Below are positions 44,815-52,841 of a stretch of DNA of 64,000 nt, in pieces. Position numbers and translations under genes: made by a program. Source of the DNA: Saccharopolyspora shandongensis (GTDB taxonomy: Bacteria; Actinomycetota; Actinomycetes; Mycobacteriales; Pseudonocardiaceae); NCBI RefSeq assembly GCF_900106995.1, contig NZ_FNOK01000014.1:62001-126000 (forward strand), given 5' to 3'. The notes under the pieces were generated by a model that ran no database searches, had not been told where the DNA came from, and saw nothing but the letters and a program-made list of their open reading frames with translations. Positions within the stretch are counted from its first letter, which is position 1. Each line of letters begins with the position of its first letter.

Positions 44815-46424
44815 CCATCGGAGCTCACAGCGCGGTGCGCGACGTCCTGGTCGTCGGCGCCGGATTCGCCGGTCTGTACGCCGTGCACGCGTTCCGGCGA
44901 GCCGGACTCGACGTGATCTGCCTCGAAGCAGGCGAGGACGTCGGCGGCACGTGGTTCTTCAACCGCTATCCCGGCGCCCGCTGCGACGTGGAGAGCATCG
45001 ACTACTCGTACTCGTTCGACGAGGACCTGCAGCGCGACTGGGTGTGGAGCGAGCGCTACGCGACCCAGCCGGAGATCCTCTCCTACATCCACCACGTCGC
45101 GGACCGGTTCGACCTGCGCCGGCACATCGAGCTGGACAAGCGGGTCGTGGCCGCGAACTTCGACGAGCACGCGTCGCGGTGGGAGGTGCGCACCGAGGAC
45201 GGCGACGAGTACGCCGCGCGGTACGTCCTGTTCGCCACCGGTTCGCTGTCGGCCCTGAACAAGCCGGACATCCCCGGCGCCGACACCTTCGCCGGCGAGA
45301 CCTACTTCACCGCGCGCTGGCCGGAGCCCGGCCCGTCGCTGCGGGGCAAGCGCGTCGGCATCATCGGCACGGGCTCGTCGTCGGTCCAGTCGGTGCCGAT
45401 CCTCGCCGGCGAGGCCGACTCGCTCACCGTGTTCCAGCGCACGCCGAACTACAGCGTGCCCGCGCTGAATCGGCAGCTCACCGACGCCGACCAGCGCCGC
45501 ATCCGCGAGGAATACCCGGCGCGGCGGACGAAGGCCCGCATGAGCGGCGGCGGTTCGCCGCACCAGGCGCACCCGAAGCGCGCGGCGGAATGCACCCCGG
45601 AAGAGCGCGAGGCCGCGCTGGAGGCCGGGTGGCGCAACGGCGGTGTGCTGTACGGCAAGACCTTCCCCGACCAGTTCACCGACATCGAGGCGAACGACTT
45701 CGCGCGCGAGTTCGCGGAGCGGAAGATCCGGCAGATCGTCGCGGACCCGCGCACCGCCGAGGACCTGATCCCGACCGACCACCCCATCGGGACCAAGCGG
45801 ATCTGCACCGACTCCGGGTACTTCGAGACGTTCAACCTGGACAAGGTCGAGCTGGTCAACCTGCGCCGGGAACCGATCACGCGGATCACCGCCGCCGGCA
45901 TCGAGACCAGCGCCGGGCTCCGCGAACTGGACGTGCTGGTCTACGCCACCGGTTTCGATGCGATGACCGGTGCGCTCACCCGGATCGACATCACCGGCCC
46001 GCGTGGCGACCGGATCAAGGACGCGTGGGCCGAGGGGCCGGTCACCTACCTCGGCGTGCAGATCCCCGGCTTCCCCAACCTGTTCACCGTCAACGGCCCC
46101 GGCGCGCCGTCGGTGCTGTCCAACATGGTGCTGACCGCGGAGCAGCAGGTCGACTGGCTGGCCGAGCTGGTCCGGCACGCCGACGAGACCGGCGCCGCCC
46201 AGGTGGAAGTGCGCGACGATGCCGCGGTGAAGTGGACCGATCACGTCCAGCAAGCCGCGGACGCCACGCTGTTCCCGCGGGCCAACTCCTGGTACCTCGG
46301 GGCGAACATCGAGGGCAAGCCGCGCCGGTTCATGCCCTACGTGGCAGGGCTGGGCGCCTACCGCGAGCGCTGCGAGGCGATCAAGGCCGACGGCTACGAG
46401 GGATTCGTGTTCACGGCTCGCTGA
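44811..46424 (+). CDS. Baeyer-Villiger-type flavin monooxygenase
   Basis: A 537-residue class B flavoprotein. GAGFAGLYAV near 17-26 binds FAD, GGTWFFNRYPGARCDVES follows, and GTGSSSVQ near 184-191 binds NADPH. The BVMO fingerprint FxGxxxHxxxW appears as FAGETYFTARW, with Phe in place of His; the last Trp is kept. The TTG start overlaps the esterase stop (TTGA) and has AAGGAG upstream, a rare start codon. Steroid-oxidising monooxygenases of this class insert oxygen next to a ring or side-chain ketone. Order SDR, esterase, monooxygenase suggests alcohol to ketone to ester to acid plus alcohol. Confidence 0.87.
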   Translation: MTIGAHSAVRDVLVVGAGFAGLYAVHAFRRAGLDVICLEAGEDVGGTWFFNRYPGARCDVESIDYSYSFDEDLQRDWVWSERYATQPEILSYIHHVADRFDLRRHIELDKRVVAANFDEHASRWEVRTEDGDEYAARYVLFATGSLSALNKPDIPGADTFAGETYFTARWPEPGPSLRGKRVGIIGTGSSSVQSVPILAGEADSLTVFQRTPNYSVPALNRQLTDADQRRIREEYPARRTKARMSGGGSPHQAHPKRAAECTPEEREAALEAGWRNGGVLYGKTFPDQFTDIEANDFAREFAERKIRQIVADPRTAEDLIPTDHPIGTKRICTDSGYFETFNLDKVELVNLRREPITRITAAGIETSAGLRELDVLVYATGFDAMTGALTRIDITGPRGDRIKDAWAEGPVTYLGVQIPGFPNLFTVNGPGAPSVLSNMVLTAEQQVDWLAELVRHADETGAAQVEVRDDAAVKWTDHVQQAADATLFPRANSWYLGANIEGKPRRFMPYVAGLGAYRERCEAIKADGYEGFVFTAR

Positions 46425-46426
46425 TG

Positions 46427-46458
46427 GTGGTGCGGCGGGGTACGCCCCGCCGCACCAC
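46427..46458 (+). terminator. Hairpin after monooxygenase gene
   Basis: GTGGTGCGGCGGGG (46427-46440) pairs with its complement at 46445-46458 around a TACG loop, three bases after the stop codon. Confidence 0.8.
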
Positions 46459-46814
46459 TAGCATCCAGTCGAGGTATTGCGTTGCGCTGAAAGGCTTTTC
46501 AACGCGCTTCTGGTCGGTCGCATCTCAGATGTTGACGAACGTTCGATGGCCGTGCTGGAAGATCGGCACGTGGAAGTGATGGAGACCGTCGGTTCAATCG
46601 AAACTGCGGACGTTGTCGACAGTCTTCGGCGTGTCGTGGCCCGGCACACCGACCGACCGCGATTTCCATTGAAATTGCGGGTCTGGAAGGCCGGCAGGGC
46701 CCGTCTTCCTGGTGGTTCCAGCCTGCACGGTCTGTGGGGGCTCGCAACCCGGCTGCGGATGCCGTCTCAGTGGACGATTTCGTCTTGCTGAACGGGTTTT
46801 CGCGCCGCAATGCG
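46459..46814. other. Gene-free intergenic segment
   Basis: About 355 bases between two terminators of converging operons. It contains an imperfect hairpin with CCGCnATTTC/GAAATnGCGG arms at 46658-46681 and copies of a short ATTGAAACTGCGG-like motif near 46595 and 46668. Open frames here lack ribosome sites and protein-like composition, so I call no gene. Confidence 0.5.
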
Positions 46815-46856
46815 AATCGGTGCTCGCCGCTGCTGTCGCGGCGAGCACCGATTTTT
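46815..46856. terminator. Bidirectional terminator between converging operons
   Basis: A 16-base stem (46815-46830 with 46838-46853; core CGGTGCTCGCCGC) with a 7-base loop is followed on the plus strand by TTTTT at 46852-46856. It is a few bases beyond the stop of the leftward acyl-CoA dehydrogenase gene. Confidence 0.82.
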
Positions 46857-46860
46857 CGCG

Positions 46861-47832
46861 TCAGGACGCCGTGATCGCCGCGAGGACGCGGGCGCGGTGG
46901 GTCGACGTGGTGCCCCAGGCCGCGATCAGAGCGCGCACCTTCGTGATCCACAGGCCGAGATCGTGCTCCAGCGTGTAGCCGATCGCGCCGTGCACCTGCA
47001 GCGCCGTGCGGGAAGCGAGGTAGGCCGCGTCGGAGGCGGCGATCTTGGCCGCCGACACGTCCCGCGCGGCATCCGCCGACCCCACCGACAGCGCCGCGCC
47101 GTGCAGCAACGGCCGGGCGAAGTCGAGCGCCACGCGGACATCGGCGAGCGCGTGCTTGAGGGCCTGGAACTCGCCGATCGCCCGGCCGAACTGACGCCGG
47201 TTCTTGGCGTACTCCACGGCCTCCTCGAGCAGGCGCTCACCGGCGCCGAGCAGCTGGGCGGAGCAGGCGAGCGCGGCCGCGTCGAGCGCGGCGGCGGCCA
47301 CGCCGGTCGGCAGCGTGGCGAGCCGGTCCTTCGCGGTCACCTCGAAGAGCCTGCGGGTGTTGTCCACGGAACGCCGCAGCGATCCCGCCTCCGCGAGGTG
47401 CAGCTCGTCGCCCTCGACCAGCAGGACGCGGTCGGCGACATCGGCGTCGAGCGCGAACGGCGTGGTGGGCGGCGCGGCGAGCGTCACCACCCGGCTTCCG
47501 GCGGCCAGCTCCGCGAGCGATTCCGGGTCGGCCGCCTGCAGCAGTGCGGGCGCGACGACGACGGACTCGACGTACGGCCCGGGCACGAGGTGGCGGCCGA
47601 GCTGCTCGAACGCGACGACCACGTCGATCGGCGCCGCCCCGAGCCCGCCTGCGTCCTCCGGCACGCACAGGGCGTGCACGCCGAGATCGGCCAGGCGCTG
47701 CCAGATCTTCCGCCCGGCCGCCGCATCGCCCTCGCCCCACGCGCGGGCCGCGTCCGGCGCCCCCGCGGTGCCGAGGAAGTCGTCCAGCGACCGGGAGAAG
47801 GCGAGCTGTTCGTCGTTCAACTCGAACCTCAT
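46861..47832 (-). CDS. Acyl-CoA dehydrogenase, shorter partner of a heteromeric pair
   Basis: A 323-residue acyl-CoA dehydrogenase. GVHALCVPEDAGGLG in the N-terminal part and YAKNRRQFGRAIGEFQALKHALADV in the C-terminal part are family landmarks, followed by HGAIGYTLEHDLGLW. It is shorter than the roughly 390 residues typical of homotetrameric enzymes. Adjacent long and short dehydrogenase genes form alpha2beta2 enzymes in mycobacterial steroid pathways (known). Its ATG overlaps the stop of the long partner by four bases. Confidence 0.87.
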   Translation of the reverse strand: MRFELNDEQLAFSRSLDDFLGTAGAPDAARAWGEGDAAAGRKIWQRLADLGVHALCVPEDAGGLGAAPIDVVVAFEQLGRHLVPGPYVESVVVAPALLQAADPESLAELAAGSRVVTLAAPPTTPFALDADVADRVLLVEGDELHLAEAGSLRRSVDNTRRLFEVTAKDRLATLPTGVAAAALDAAALACSAQLLGAGERLLEEAVEYAKNRRQFGRAIGEFQALKHALADVRVALDFARPLLHGAALSVGSADAARDVSAAKIAASDAAYLASRTALQVHGAIGYTLEHDLGLWITKVRALIAAWGTTSTHRARVLAAITAS

Positions 47833-48998
47833 CGGGCTCGGCCTCCCTTCGGCAGGCCGAGCAAGCGCTCGGCCACGATGTTGCGCTGGATCTCGTTCGT
47901 CCCCGCGTAGATCGGCCCCGACAGCGAGAACAGATAGCCGTCCAGCCACGCGCCGTCGGCCGCCGCGTCCGGGCCGCGCAGCTCGGACTCCGGCCCGAGG
48001 AGATCCAGCGCGGTCTCGTGCAGCGCGACGTCGAGCTGGGACCAGAACAGCTTGTTCACGCTGCCGTGCGCGCCGATGTCGCCACCGCCGGATAGCCGCG
48101 TGACCGTGCCCCACGTGTAGAGCCGGTAGGCCTGCGCCGCGATCCACGAGTCGACCACGCGGTCGCGCAGGTGCGGCTGGTCCGCGCCGCGTTCGCGCCA
48201 CAGCGCCACCAGCCGGTCGGCCGCCGCGCAGAACCGGCCCGGCGAGCGCAGCGACAGGCCGCGCTCGTTGCCTGCGGTGCTCATGGCCACCCGCCAGCCG
48301 TCGCCCGGCGCGCCGAGCACGTCGGCGTCGGGCACGAACACGTCGTCGAAGAAGATCTCCGCGAAGCCGGGGTGCCCGTCGAGCTGGGGGATCGGCCGGA
48401 TCGTGATGCCGTCGGCGTTCAGCGGGAACAGGAAGTAGGTCAGCCCGCGGTGCCGCTCGGCGTCCGGGTCCGAGCGGAACAGGCCGAACCCGCGGTCGGC
48501 GTAGGGCGCCCGCGAGCTCCACGTCTTCTGCCCGTTGAGCACCCAGCCGCCGCGTGCCTCGTCGCGCGCGGCCGTGCTGCGGATCGACGCTAGGTCGCTG
48601 CCGGCCTCGGGCTCCGACCATGCCTGGGCCCAGATCTCGGTGCCGTTGGCCATCGACGGCAGGTACCGGTCCCGCTGTTCCTGCGTGCCGTGCCCGAAGA
48701 TGATCGGGGCGAGCAGCGAGATCCCGTTCTGCGCGACGCGCACCGGCGCGCCGCTGCGGTAGTACTCCTCCTCGAACAGGACCCACTCGATCATCGAGGC
48801 ATCCCGGCCGAAGTACTCCGCCGGCCACGAGACGACCGACCAGCGGGCCTCGGCGAGGGTGGCCTCCCATTCGCGCCGGGCCGCGAACCCCTCGGCGGAA
48901 TCCAGTGGCGGCAGCGGCTTCGCCGGGACGTTGTCGTGCAGCCAGGCCCGGGCTTCGTCGCGGAAGGCCAGCTCCTGCTCGGTGAAGTCGATGTTCAT
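47829..48998 (-). CDS. Acyl-CoA dehydrogenase, longer partner of a heteromeric pair
   Basis: A 389-residue acyl-CoA dehydrogenase. WAQAWSEPEAGSDLASIRS near 124-142 binds FAD and substrate, LNGQKTWSS follows, and the end GPIYAGTNEIQRNIVAERLLGLPKG is the usual FAD-binding tail. It is coupled by four-base overlaps both to its short partner and to the crotonase gene upstream. Resemblance is to FadE enzymes of the KstR2 regulon; the individual orthologue is not clear. Confidence 0.88.
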   Translation of the reverse strand: MNIDFTEQELAFRDEARAWLHDNVPAKPLPPLDSAEGFAARREWEATLAEARWSVVSWPAEYFGRDASMIEWVLFEEEYYRSGAPVRVAQNGISLLAPIIFGHGTQEQRDRYLPSMANGTEIWAQAWSEPEAGSDLASIRSTAARDEARGGWVLNGQKTWSSRAPYADRGFGLFRSDPDAERHRGLTYFLFPLNADGITIRPIPQLDGHPGFAEIFFDDVFVPDADVLGAPGDGWRVAMSTAGNERGLSLRSPGRFCAAADRLVALWRERGADQPHLRDRVVDSWIAAQAYRLYTWGTVTRLSGGGDIGAHGSVNKLFWSQLDVALHETALDLLGPESELRGPDAAADGAWLDGYLFSLSGPIYAGTNEIQRNIVAERLLGLPKGGRAR

Positions 48999-49864
48999 GC
49001 GTCCTTGTCTTTCCGCTCGGCCGCGTCGCGCATCTTGCGCGCGTCCATCCCGGCCAGGGAGTCGCCGCCGACCTCCGCGTTATGTGCGTGCGCGGCGTGG
49101 TGCAGGCCGAACACCGAGTCCATGCCGGCCCGCATGCCCTGCAGGTCCTCCGCCTGGTTGATCGCCTTCTTGGTCAGGGCGAGCCCGAAGCCCGGCATCG
49201 CGCCGATGCGCCCGGCGAGGTCGAGGGTGAAGGATTCCAGCTCGGCCCGCTCCACGACGTGGTTGACCATGCCCAGCTCGTGCGCGCGCTGCGCGGGCAT
49301 GCGGTCGCCGGTGTAGAGGAACTCCTTGGCGGCACGCGGGTTCATGACCCACGGGTGGGCGAAGTACTCGACGCCCGGGATGCCCATCTTCACCACCGGG
49401 TCGGCGAAGAACGCGTCGTCGGAGGCGACGATGAAGTCGCACGACCAGGCGAGCATCAGCCCGCCGGCCACGCACGCGCCGTGCACCATCGCGATCATCG
49501 GCTTCGGGATCTCCCGCCACCGGCGGCACATGCCGAGGTAGACCTCCGACTCGCGTGCGAAGCGGCGGTCCACGCCTTCCCGGCCGGTGTGGTCCCACCA
49601 GATCACGGCCTTGCGGTCGAAGCTCTGGTCGGCGTCGCGCTCCGGCGTGCCGATGTCGTGCCCTGCGCAGAAGTGCTTGCCGTTGCCAGCCAGCACGATC
49701 ACCTTGACCTCGTCGTCGTCCACGGCACGGCTGAACGCGGCGTCGAGCGCGTAGGTCATCTTCGAGTTCTGCGCGTTGCGGTACTCGGGCCGGTTCAGGG
49801 TCACGAGGGCGACCGCGCCTCGGCGTTCGTAGGTGACCACCGAGTCGTCGCTGGTACTGGGCAT
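48995..49864 (-). CDS. Enoyl-CoA hydratase/isomerase (crotonase) family protein
   Basis: A 289-residue crotonase. KHFCAGHDIG near 63-72 and GACVAGGLMLAWSCDFIVAS near 129-148 form the two oxyanion-hole segments; DPVVKMGIPGVEYFAHPW follows. The usual catalytic Glu of hydratases in the GACVAGG helix segment is not obvious, so hydration, isomerisation or ring cleavage are all possible. It is first in a leftward operon with an acyl-CoA dehydrogenase pair, behind a perfect KstR2-type box. Confidence 0.86.
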   Translation of the reverse strand: MPSTSDDSVVTYERRGAVALVTLNRPEYRNAQNSKMTYALDAAFSRAVDDDEVKVIVLAGNGKHFCAGHDIGTPERDADQSFDRKAVIWWDHTGREGVDRRFARESEVYLGMCRRWREIPKPMIAMVHGACVAGGLMLAWSCDFIVASDDAFFADPVVKMGIPGVEYFAHPWVMNPRAAKEFLYTGDRMPAQRAHELGMVNHVVERAELESFTLDLAGRIGAMPGFGLALTKKAINQAEDLQGMRAGMDSVFGLHHAAHAHNAEVGGDSLAGMDARKMRDAAERKDKDA

Positions 49865-49885
49865 GCTCCTTCACGTCCTTTCCCA

Positions 49886-49899
49886 AACAAGTGCTTGGT
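49886..49899. promoter_or_regulatory. KstR2-type box between crotonase and ipdF
   Basis: AACAAGTGCTTGGT fits AnCAAGnnCTTGnT exactly. It lies 22 bases before the leftward crotonase gene and 80 bases before the rightward ipdF. Confidence 0.85.
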
Positions 49900-49978
49900 T
49901 TGCTACCCTACGGGAAATCGCCGGTCCTTGGCCAGGACCCGTGGTCATCCGCTCACAGCGATCGGTTTGGGAGCCGCA

Positions 49979-50782
49979 GTGACGTCGTCGAAGAAGGAAC
50001 AGCCCACGCCGGACTGCCCGCCGGCCCACCGCCTCCTCGAAGGCAGGACCGTCGTGGTCACCGCCGCCGCGGGGGCCGGGATCGGGGCCGCCGCCGCCCA
50101 CCGGTGCCTCGAAGAGGGCGCCAAGGCCGTCGTCATCGGCGACACGCACGAGCGGCGCCTCGCCGAGGCGGAGAAGGCGCTGGGCGAGGAGTTCGGTGGT
50201 GACCGGGTCGCCTCGGTCGTGTGCGACGTGACCGCCGAGGCGCAGATCGACGCGCTGTTCGACGCGACCGAGGCGTTCGGCGGCGCGGACGTGGTGATCA
50301 ACAATGCCGGCCTCGGCGGCACGGCGTCCGTGCTGGAGATGACCGACGAGCAGTGGCACAAGGTCCTCGACGTGACGCTGACCGGTACCTTCCGCTGCGT
50401 GCGGGCGGCCGGCAAGCGCATGGTCGAAGCGGGCAAGAAGGGCGTCATCGTCAACAACGCCTCGGTGGTGGGCTGGCGCGCGCAGGAGGGCCAGGCCCAC
50501 TACGCGGCGGCGAAGGCCGGCGTGATGGCGCTGACCCGATGCGCCGCGATGGATCTGGCGCCGCACGGCATCCGGGTCAACGCGGTCTCGCCCAGCCTGG
50601 CGATGCACCCGTTCCTGGCGAAGGTCACCAGCGACGAGCTGCTCGCCGAGCTCAAGGGCCGGGAGGCGTTCGGCCGTGCGGCCGAGCCGTGGGAGATCGC
50701 CAACGTGATGGTCTTCCTCGCCAGCGACTACGCCTCGTACCTCACCGGCGAGGTCCTGTCCGCCAGCAGCCAGCACGCGTGA
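49979..50782 (+). CDS. ipdF: IpdF-like SDR of C/D-ring catabolism
   Basis: A 267-residue SDR with an N-terminal extension before the Rossmann fold. TAAAGAGIGAAAAHR near 33-47, VVCDVT, NNAGLGG, NNASVVGWRAQEGQAHYAAAKAGVMALTRC in pieces (SVVGWRAQ, HYAAAKAG) and the C-terminal YLTGEVLSASSQH all closely follow the mycobacterial Rv3559c/IpdF sequence, which reduces or oxidises the 5-hydroxy group of HIP-CoA intermediates (known). Tyr and Lys of the active site are present. GTG start with GGGAG, behind the shared KstR2-type box. Confidence 0.87.
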   Translation: MTSSKKEQPTPDCPPAHRLLEGRTVVVTAAAGAGIGAAAAHRCLEEGAKAVVIGDTHERRLAEAEKALGEEFGGDRVASVVCDVTAEAQIDALFDATEAFGGADVVINNAGLGGTASVLEMTDEQWHKVLDVTLTGTFRCVRAAGKRMVEAGKKGVIVNNASVVGWRAQEGQAHYAAAKAGVMALTRCAAMDLAPHGIRVNAVSPSLAMHPFLAKVTSDELLAELKGREAFGRAAEPWEIANVMVFLASDYASYLTGEVLSASSQHA

Positions 50783-50912
50783 GCGCCCGCCGCGGAACGC
50801 CCTTCCGGCATCGGTAGCGGGCGTTGAGCGGCATCGCCGCGTCGAGGACCAAGGGGTCGTTTCGGCGGGGGACATGGGCACGTGCGCGGCCTGGCCGCCA
50901 GGAACGCGGGGC

Positions 50913-50975
50913 GCCGGTTTCGCGCGAAACCGGCATTTCACGTGAGGGCGCGTGGCGGTTTCGCGCGAAACCGCC
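50913..50975. repeat. Paired palindromic intergenic repeat (copy B)
   Basis: Two perfect 22-base palindromes with the TTTCGCGCGAAA core, at 50913-50934 (outer arms GCCGG) and 50954-50975 (outer arms GGCGG), separated by 19 bases containing CACGTGAGG. It matches copy A at 37470-37530 in spacing and spacer. It lies between ipdF and the thiolase gene. Confidence 0.85.
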
Positions 50976-51068
50976 GTCCGGGCCCTTCGGGGCGAGCCTG
51001 AAGCGACCGCCAAGACCAGGCCGGGTTCGAAACCCGGCGTCAAGACACTTCGATCCGAGGAGAACTCC

Positions 51069-52220
51069 GTGACCGAGGCCTACATCGTCGACGCCGTCCG
51101 CACTCCCGTCGGGCGGCGCGGGGGAGCGCTCGCCGGGATGCACTCGGCGGACCTCGGCGCGCACGCCATCCGCGCGCTCGTGGATCGCACCGGGGTGGAT
51201 CCCGGCGCGGTCGACGACGTCATCTTCGGCTGCTGCGACACGATCGGTTCCCAGGCCGGGGACCTCGCGCGGACCGCGTGGCTGGTGGCGGGCCTGCCCG
51301 ACCACGTGCCGGGCGTGACCGTCGACCGGCAGTGCGGGTCGAGCCAGCAGGCGGTCCACTTCGCGGCGCAGGGCGTGCTCTCCGGCACCGCCGACCTCAT
51401 CGTGGCGGGTGGGGTGCAGAACATGTCCGCCATCCCGATCTCGGCCGCGATGCTCGTCGGCCAGCAGTACGGCTTCAGCACGCCCTTTGCCGAGTCGCCC
51501 GGCTGGCTCAAGCGCTACGGCGACCAGGAGGTGTCGCAGTTCCGCTCGGCCGAGATGATCGCCGAGCACTGGAACATCTCGCGGGCCGACATGGAGGCCT
51601 ACGCCTACGAGAGCCACCAGCGGGCCATCGCCGCGATCGACGGGGGCCGGTTCGCCGCGGAGATCGCACCGGTCGATGGCTTCGACACCGACGAGGGGCC
51701 CCGGCGCGACACCAGCCTGGAGAAGATGGCGGGCCTGCAGCCCGTCGCGGGCGGTGAGCGGATCACGGCGGCCGTCGCGTCGCAGATCAGCGACGCCTCG
51801 GCGGCGGTCCTGATCGCCTCGCCGCGCGCCGTCGAAGAGCACGGCCTGACCCCGCGTGCGCGCATCCACCACATCTCGGTGCGTGGCGCCGATCCGGTCT
51901 GGATGCTGACCGGCCCCATCCCGGCGACCAGGCACGCGCTGGAGCGGACCGGGATGACGATCGACGACTTCGACCTGTTCGAGGTCAACGAGGCGTTCGC
52001 GTCCGTGGTGCTGGCGTGGGCGAAGGAGACCGGCGCGGACCTGGCCAGGACGAACGTCAACGGCGGCGGGATCGCGCTCGGCCATCCGATCGGGGCGACG
52101 GGCGCCCGGTTGATGACGACGATGCTGCACGAGCTGGAGCGCCGCGGCGGGCGGTTCGCGTTGCAGACGATGTGCGAGGGCGGCGGCCAGGCCAACGTCA
52201 CGATCATCGAACGCCTGTAG
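51069..52220 (+). CDS. fadA6: FadA6-like thiolase
   Basis: A 383-residue thiolase. VDRQCGSSQQAV near 86-97 holds the acylated Cys; NEAFA and NVNGGGIALGHPIGATG (landmark GGGIALGHP) hold the active-site His; the second Cys lies in MCEGGGQANV. Start and spacing fit: GTG 51069 with CGAGGAG upstream. It is downstream of ipdF on the same strand with a palindromic repeat between. In KstR2 regulons FadA6 cleaves the ring-opened C/D product (known); this gene is the likely equivalent. Confidence 0.85.
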   Translation: MTEAYIVDAVRTPVGRRGGALAGMHSADLGAHAIRALVDRTGVDPGAVDDVIFGCCDTIGSQAGDLARTAWLVAGLPDHVPGVTVDRQCGSSQQAVHFAAQGVLSGTADLIVAGGVQNMSAIPISAAMLVGQQYGFSTPFAESPGWLKRYGDQEVSQFRSAEMIAEHWNISRADMEAYAYESHQRAIAAIDGGRFAAEIAPVDGFDTDEGPRRDTSLEKMAGLQPVAGGERITAAVASQISDASAAVLIASPRAVEEHGLTPRARIHHISVRGADPVWMLTGPIPATRHALERTGMTIDDFDLFEVNEAFASVVLAWAKETGADLARTNVNGGGIALGHPIGATGARLMTTMLHELERRGGRFALQTMCEGGGQANVTIIERL

Positions 52221-52278
52221 CACCTGTTCGAGGGCTCATTCTCCGCATCGGCGCATGTCTCCCGTGGGGATCGCCTGA

Positions 52279-52310
52279 GCCGCGGGCTCCCGCTCCCGGC
52301 GGCCCGCGGC
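52279..52310 (+). terminator. Hairpin after thiolase gene
   Basis: GCCGCGGGC (52279-52287) pairs with GCCCGCGGC (52302-52310) around a 14-base loop, about 60 bases past the stop. Confidence 0.55.
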
Positions 52311-52796
52311 CTTGTGCCGCCCGCGCTCGCTGGTTCGGCGACCGGTGGCCAGTCCTCCGCAGTTTCAATGAGGTTTTTCCGACCTCAGTTTGCGTGGCGG
52401 TGCGGGTGGCGGAACCTCAGAGGCTTCCTGGTCTGTGGGTGCCCCTCCTGATGTATGTCCAATACACGGCGGAGGGGCCGTCCTCGCCGAGGGAACCCCG
52501 AAGGGGTGGGCACCGTGAACCCGCGGCGGTGCAAGTGTCGTAGGTGGGCTATGCGCCTGCGGCGCATGCGACACCCCATCGACGTGCACCTTTGCGACCC
52601 GCGACTGCGGGCCGACCAGGATGAAAAACGCTCAATGGAAACTGCGGACCACTGGTGTGGCTGCCGGCTCGAACGGGACCGCCTGGAGCCGTAGCTGCGG
52701 TCGGTTTAGATCGAATCGATACCGGTGGGCGCCTTCTCGGTCGCCCGGCATCGCCGTGCGCGGGCCGTGGTGGGGCCTCGCCGGGAGCGTGATTGA
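52311..52796. other. Gene-free intergenic region carrying repeats
   Basis: No gene is called. It contains a short AGTTTCAATGAGG/CAATGGAAACTGCGG motif pair near 52363 and 52629, and the roughly 110-base dispersed repeat listed separately. Rightward transcription of the next operon starts at its right end. Confidence 0.5.
52455..52575 (+). repeat. Dispersed ~110-base intergenic repeat, copy 1
   Basis: This stretch is closely similar to the reverse complement of 57725-57846. Shared blocks include GTCCTCGC, AACCCGC, GCGGTGCAAG, GGTGGGCTA and CTGCG. Both copies also give a similar Arg-rich frame (NPRRCKCRRWAMRLRR here), but the frame has no ribosome site. It ends in a CGCCTGCGGCGC stem. Confidence 0.65.
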
Positions 52797-52810
52797 ACCA
52801 AGCGCTTGCT
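52797..52810. promoter_or_regulatory. KstR2-type box before SDR-acyl-CoA dehydrogenase operon
   Basis: ACCAAGCGCTTGCT, identical to the box at 43077, fits the KstR2 palindrome exactly. It is 32 bases before the SDR start. Confidence 0.85.
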
Positions 52811-52841
52811 TGTTATCGGGATCGTGTGGTTATCTGGGCGC

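Noticed and set aside
46590-46760. Possible CRISPR: GAAACTGCGG-like motifs spaced about 71-78 bases apart
   Set aside because: Only two or three loose matches; the 36 bases before each are not conserved and no cas genes are nearby.
46477-46791. 104-codon open frame between two terminators
   Set aside because: No ribosome site, unlikely composition in its second half, and overlap with hairpin sequence.
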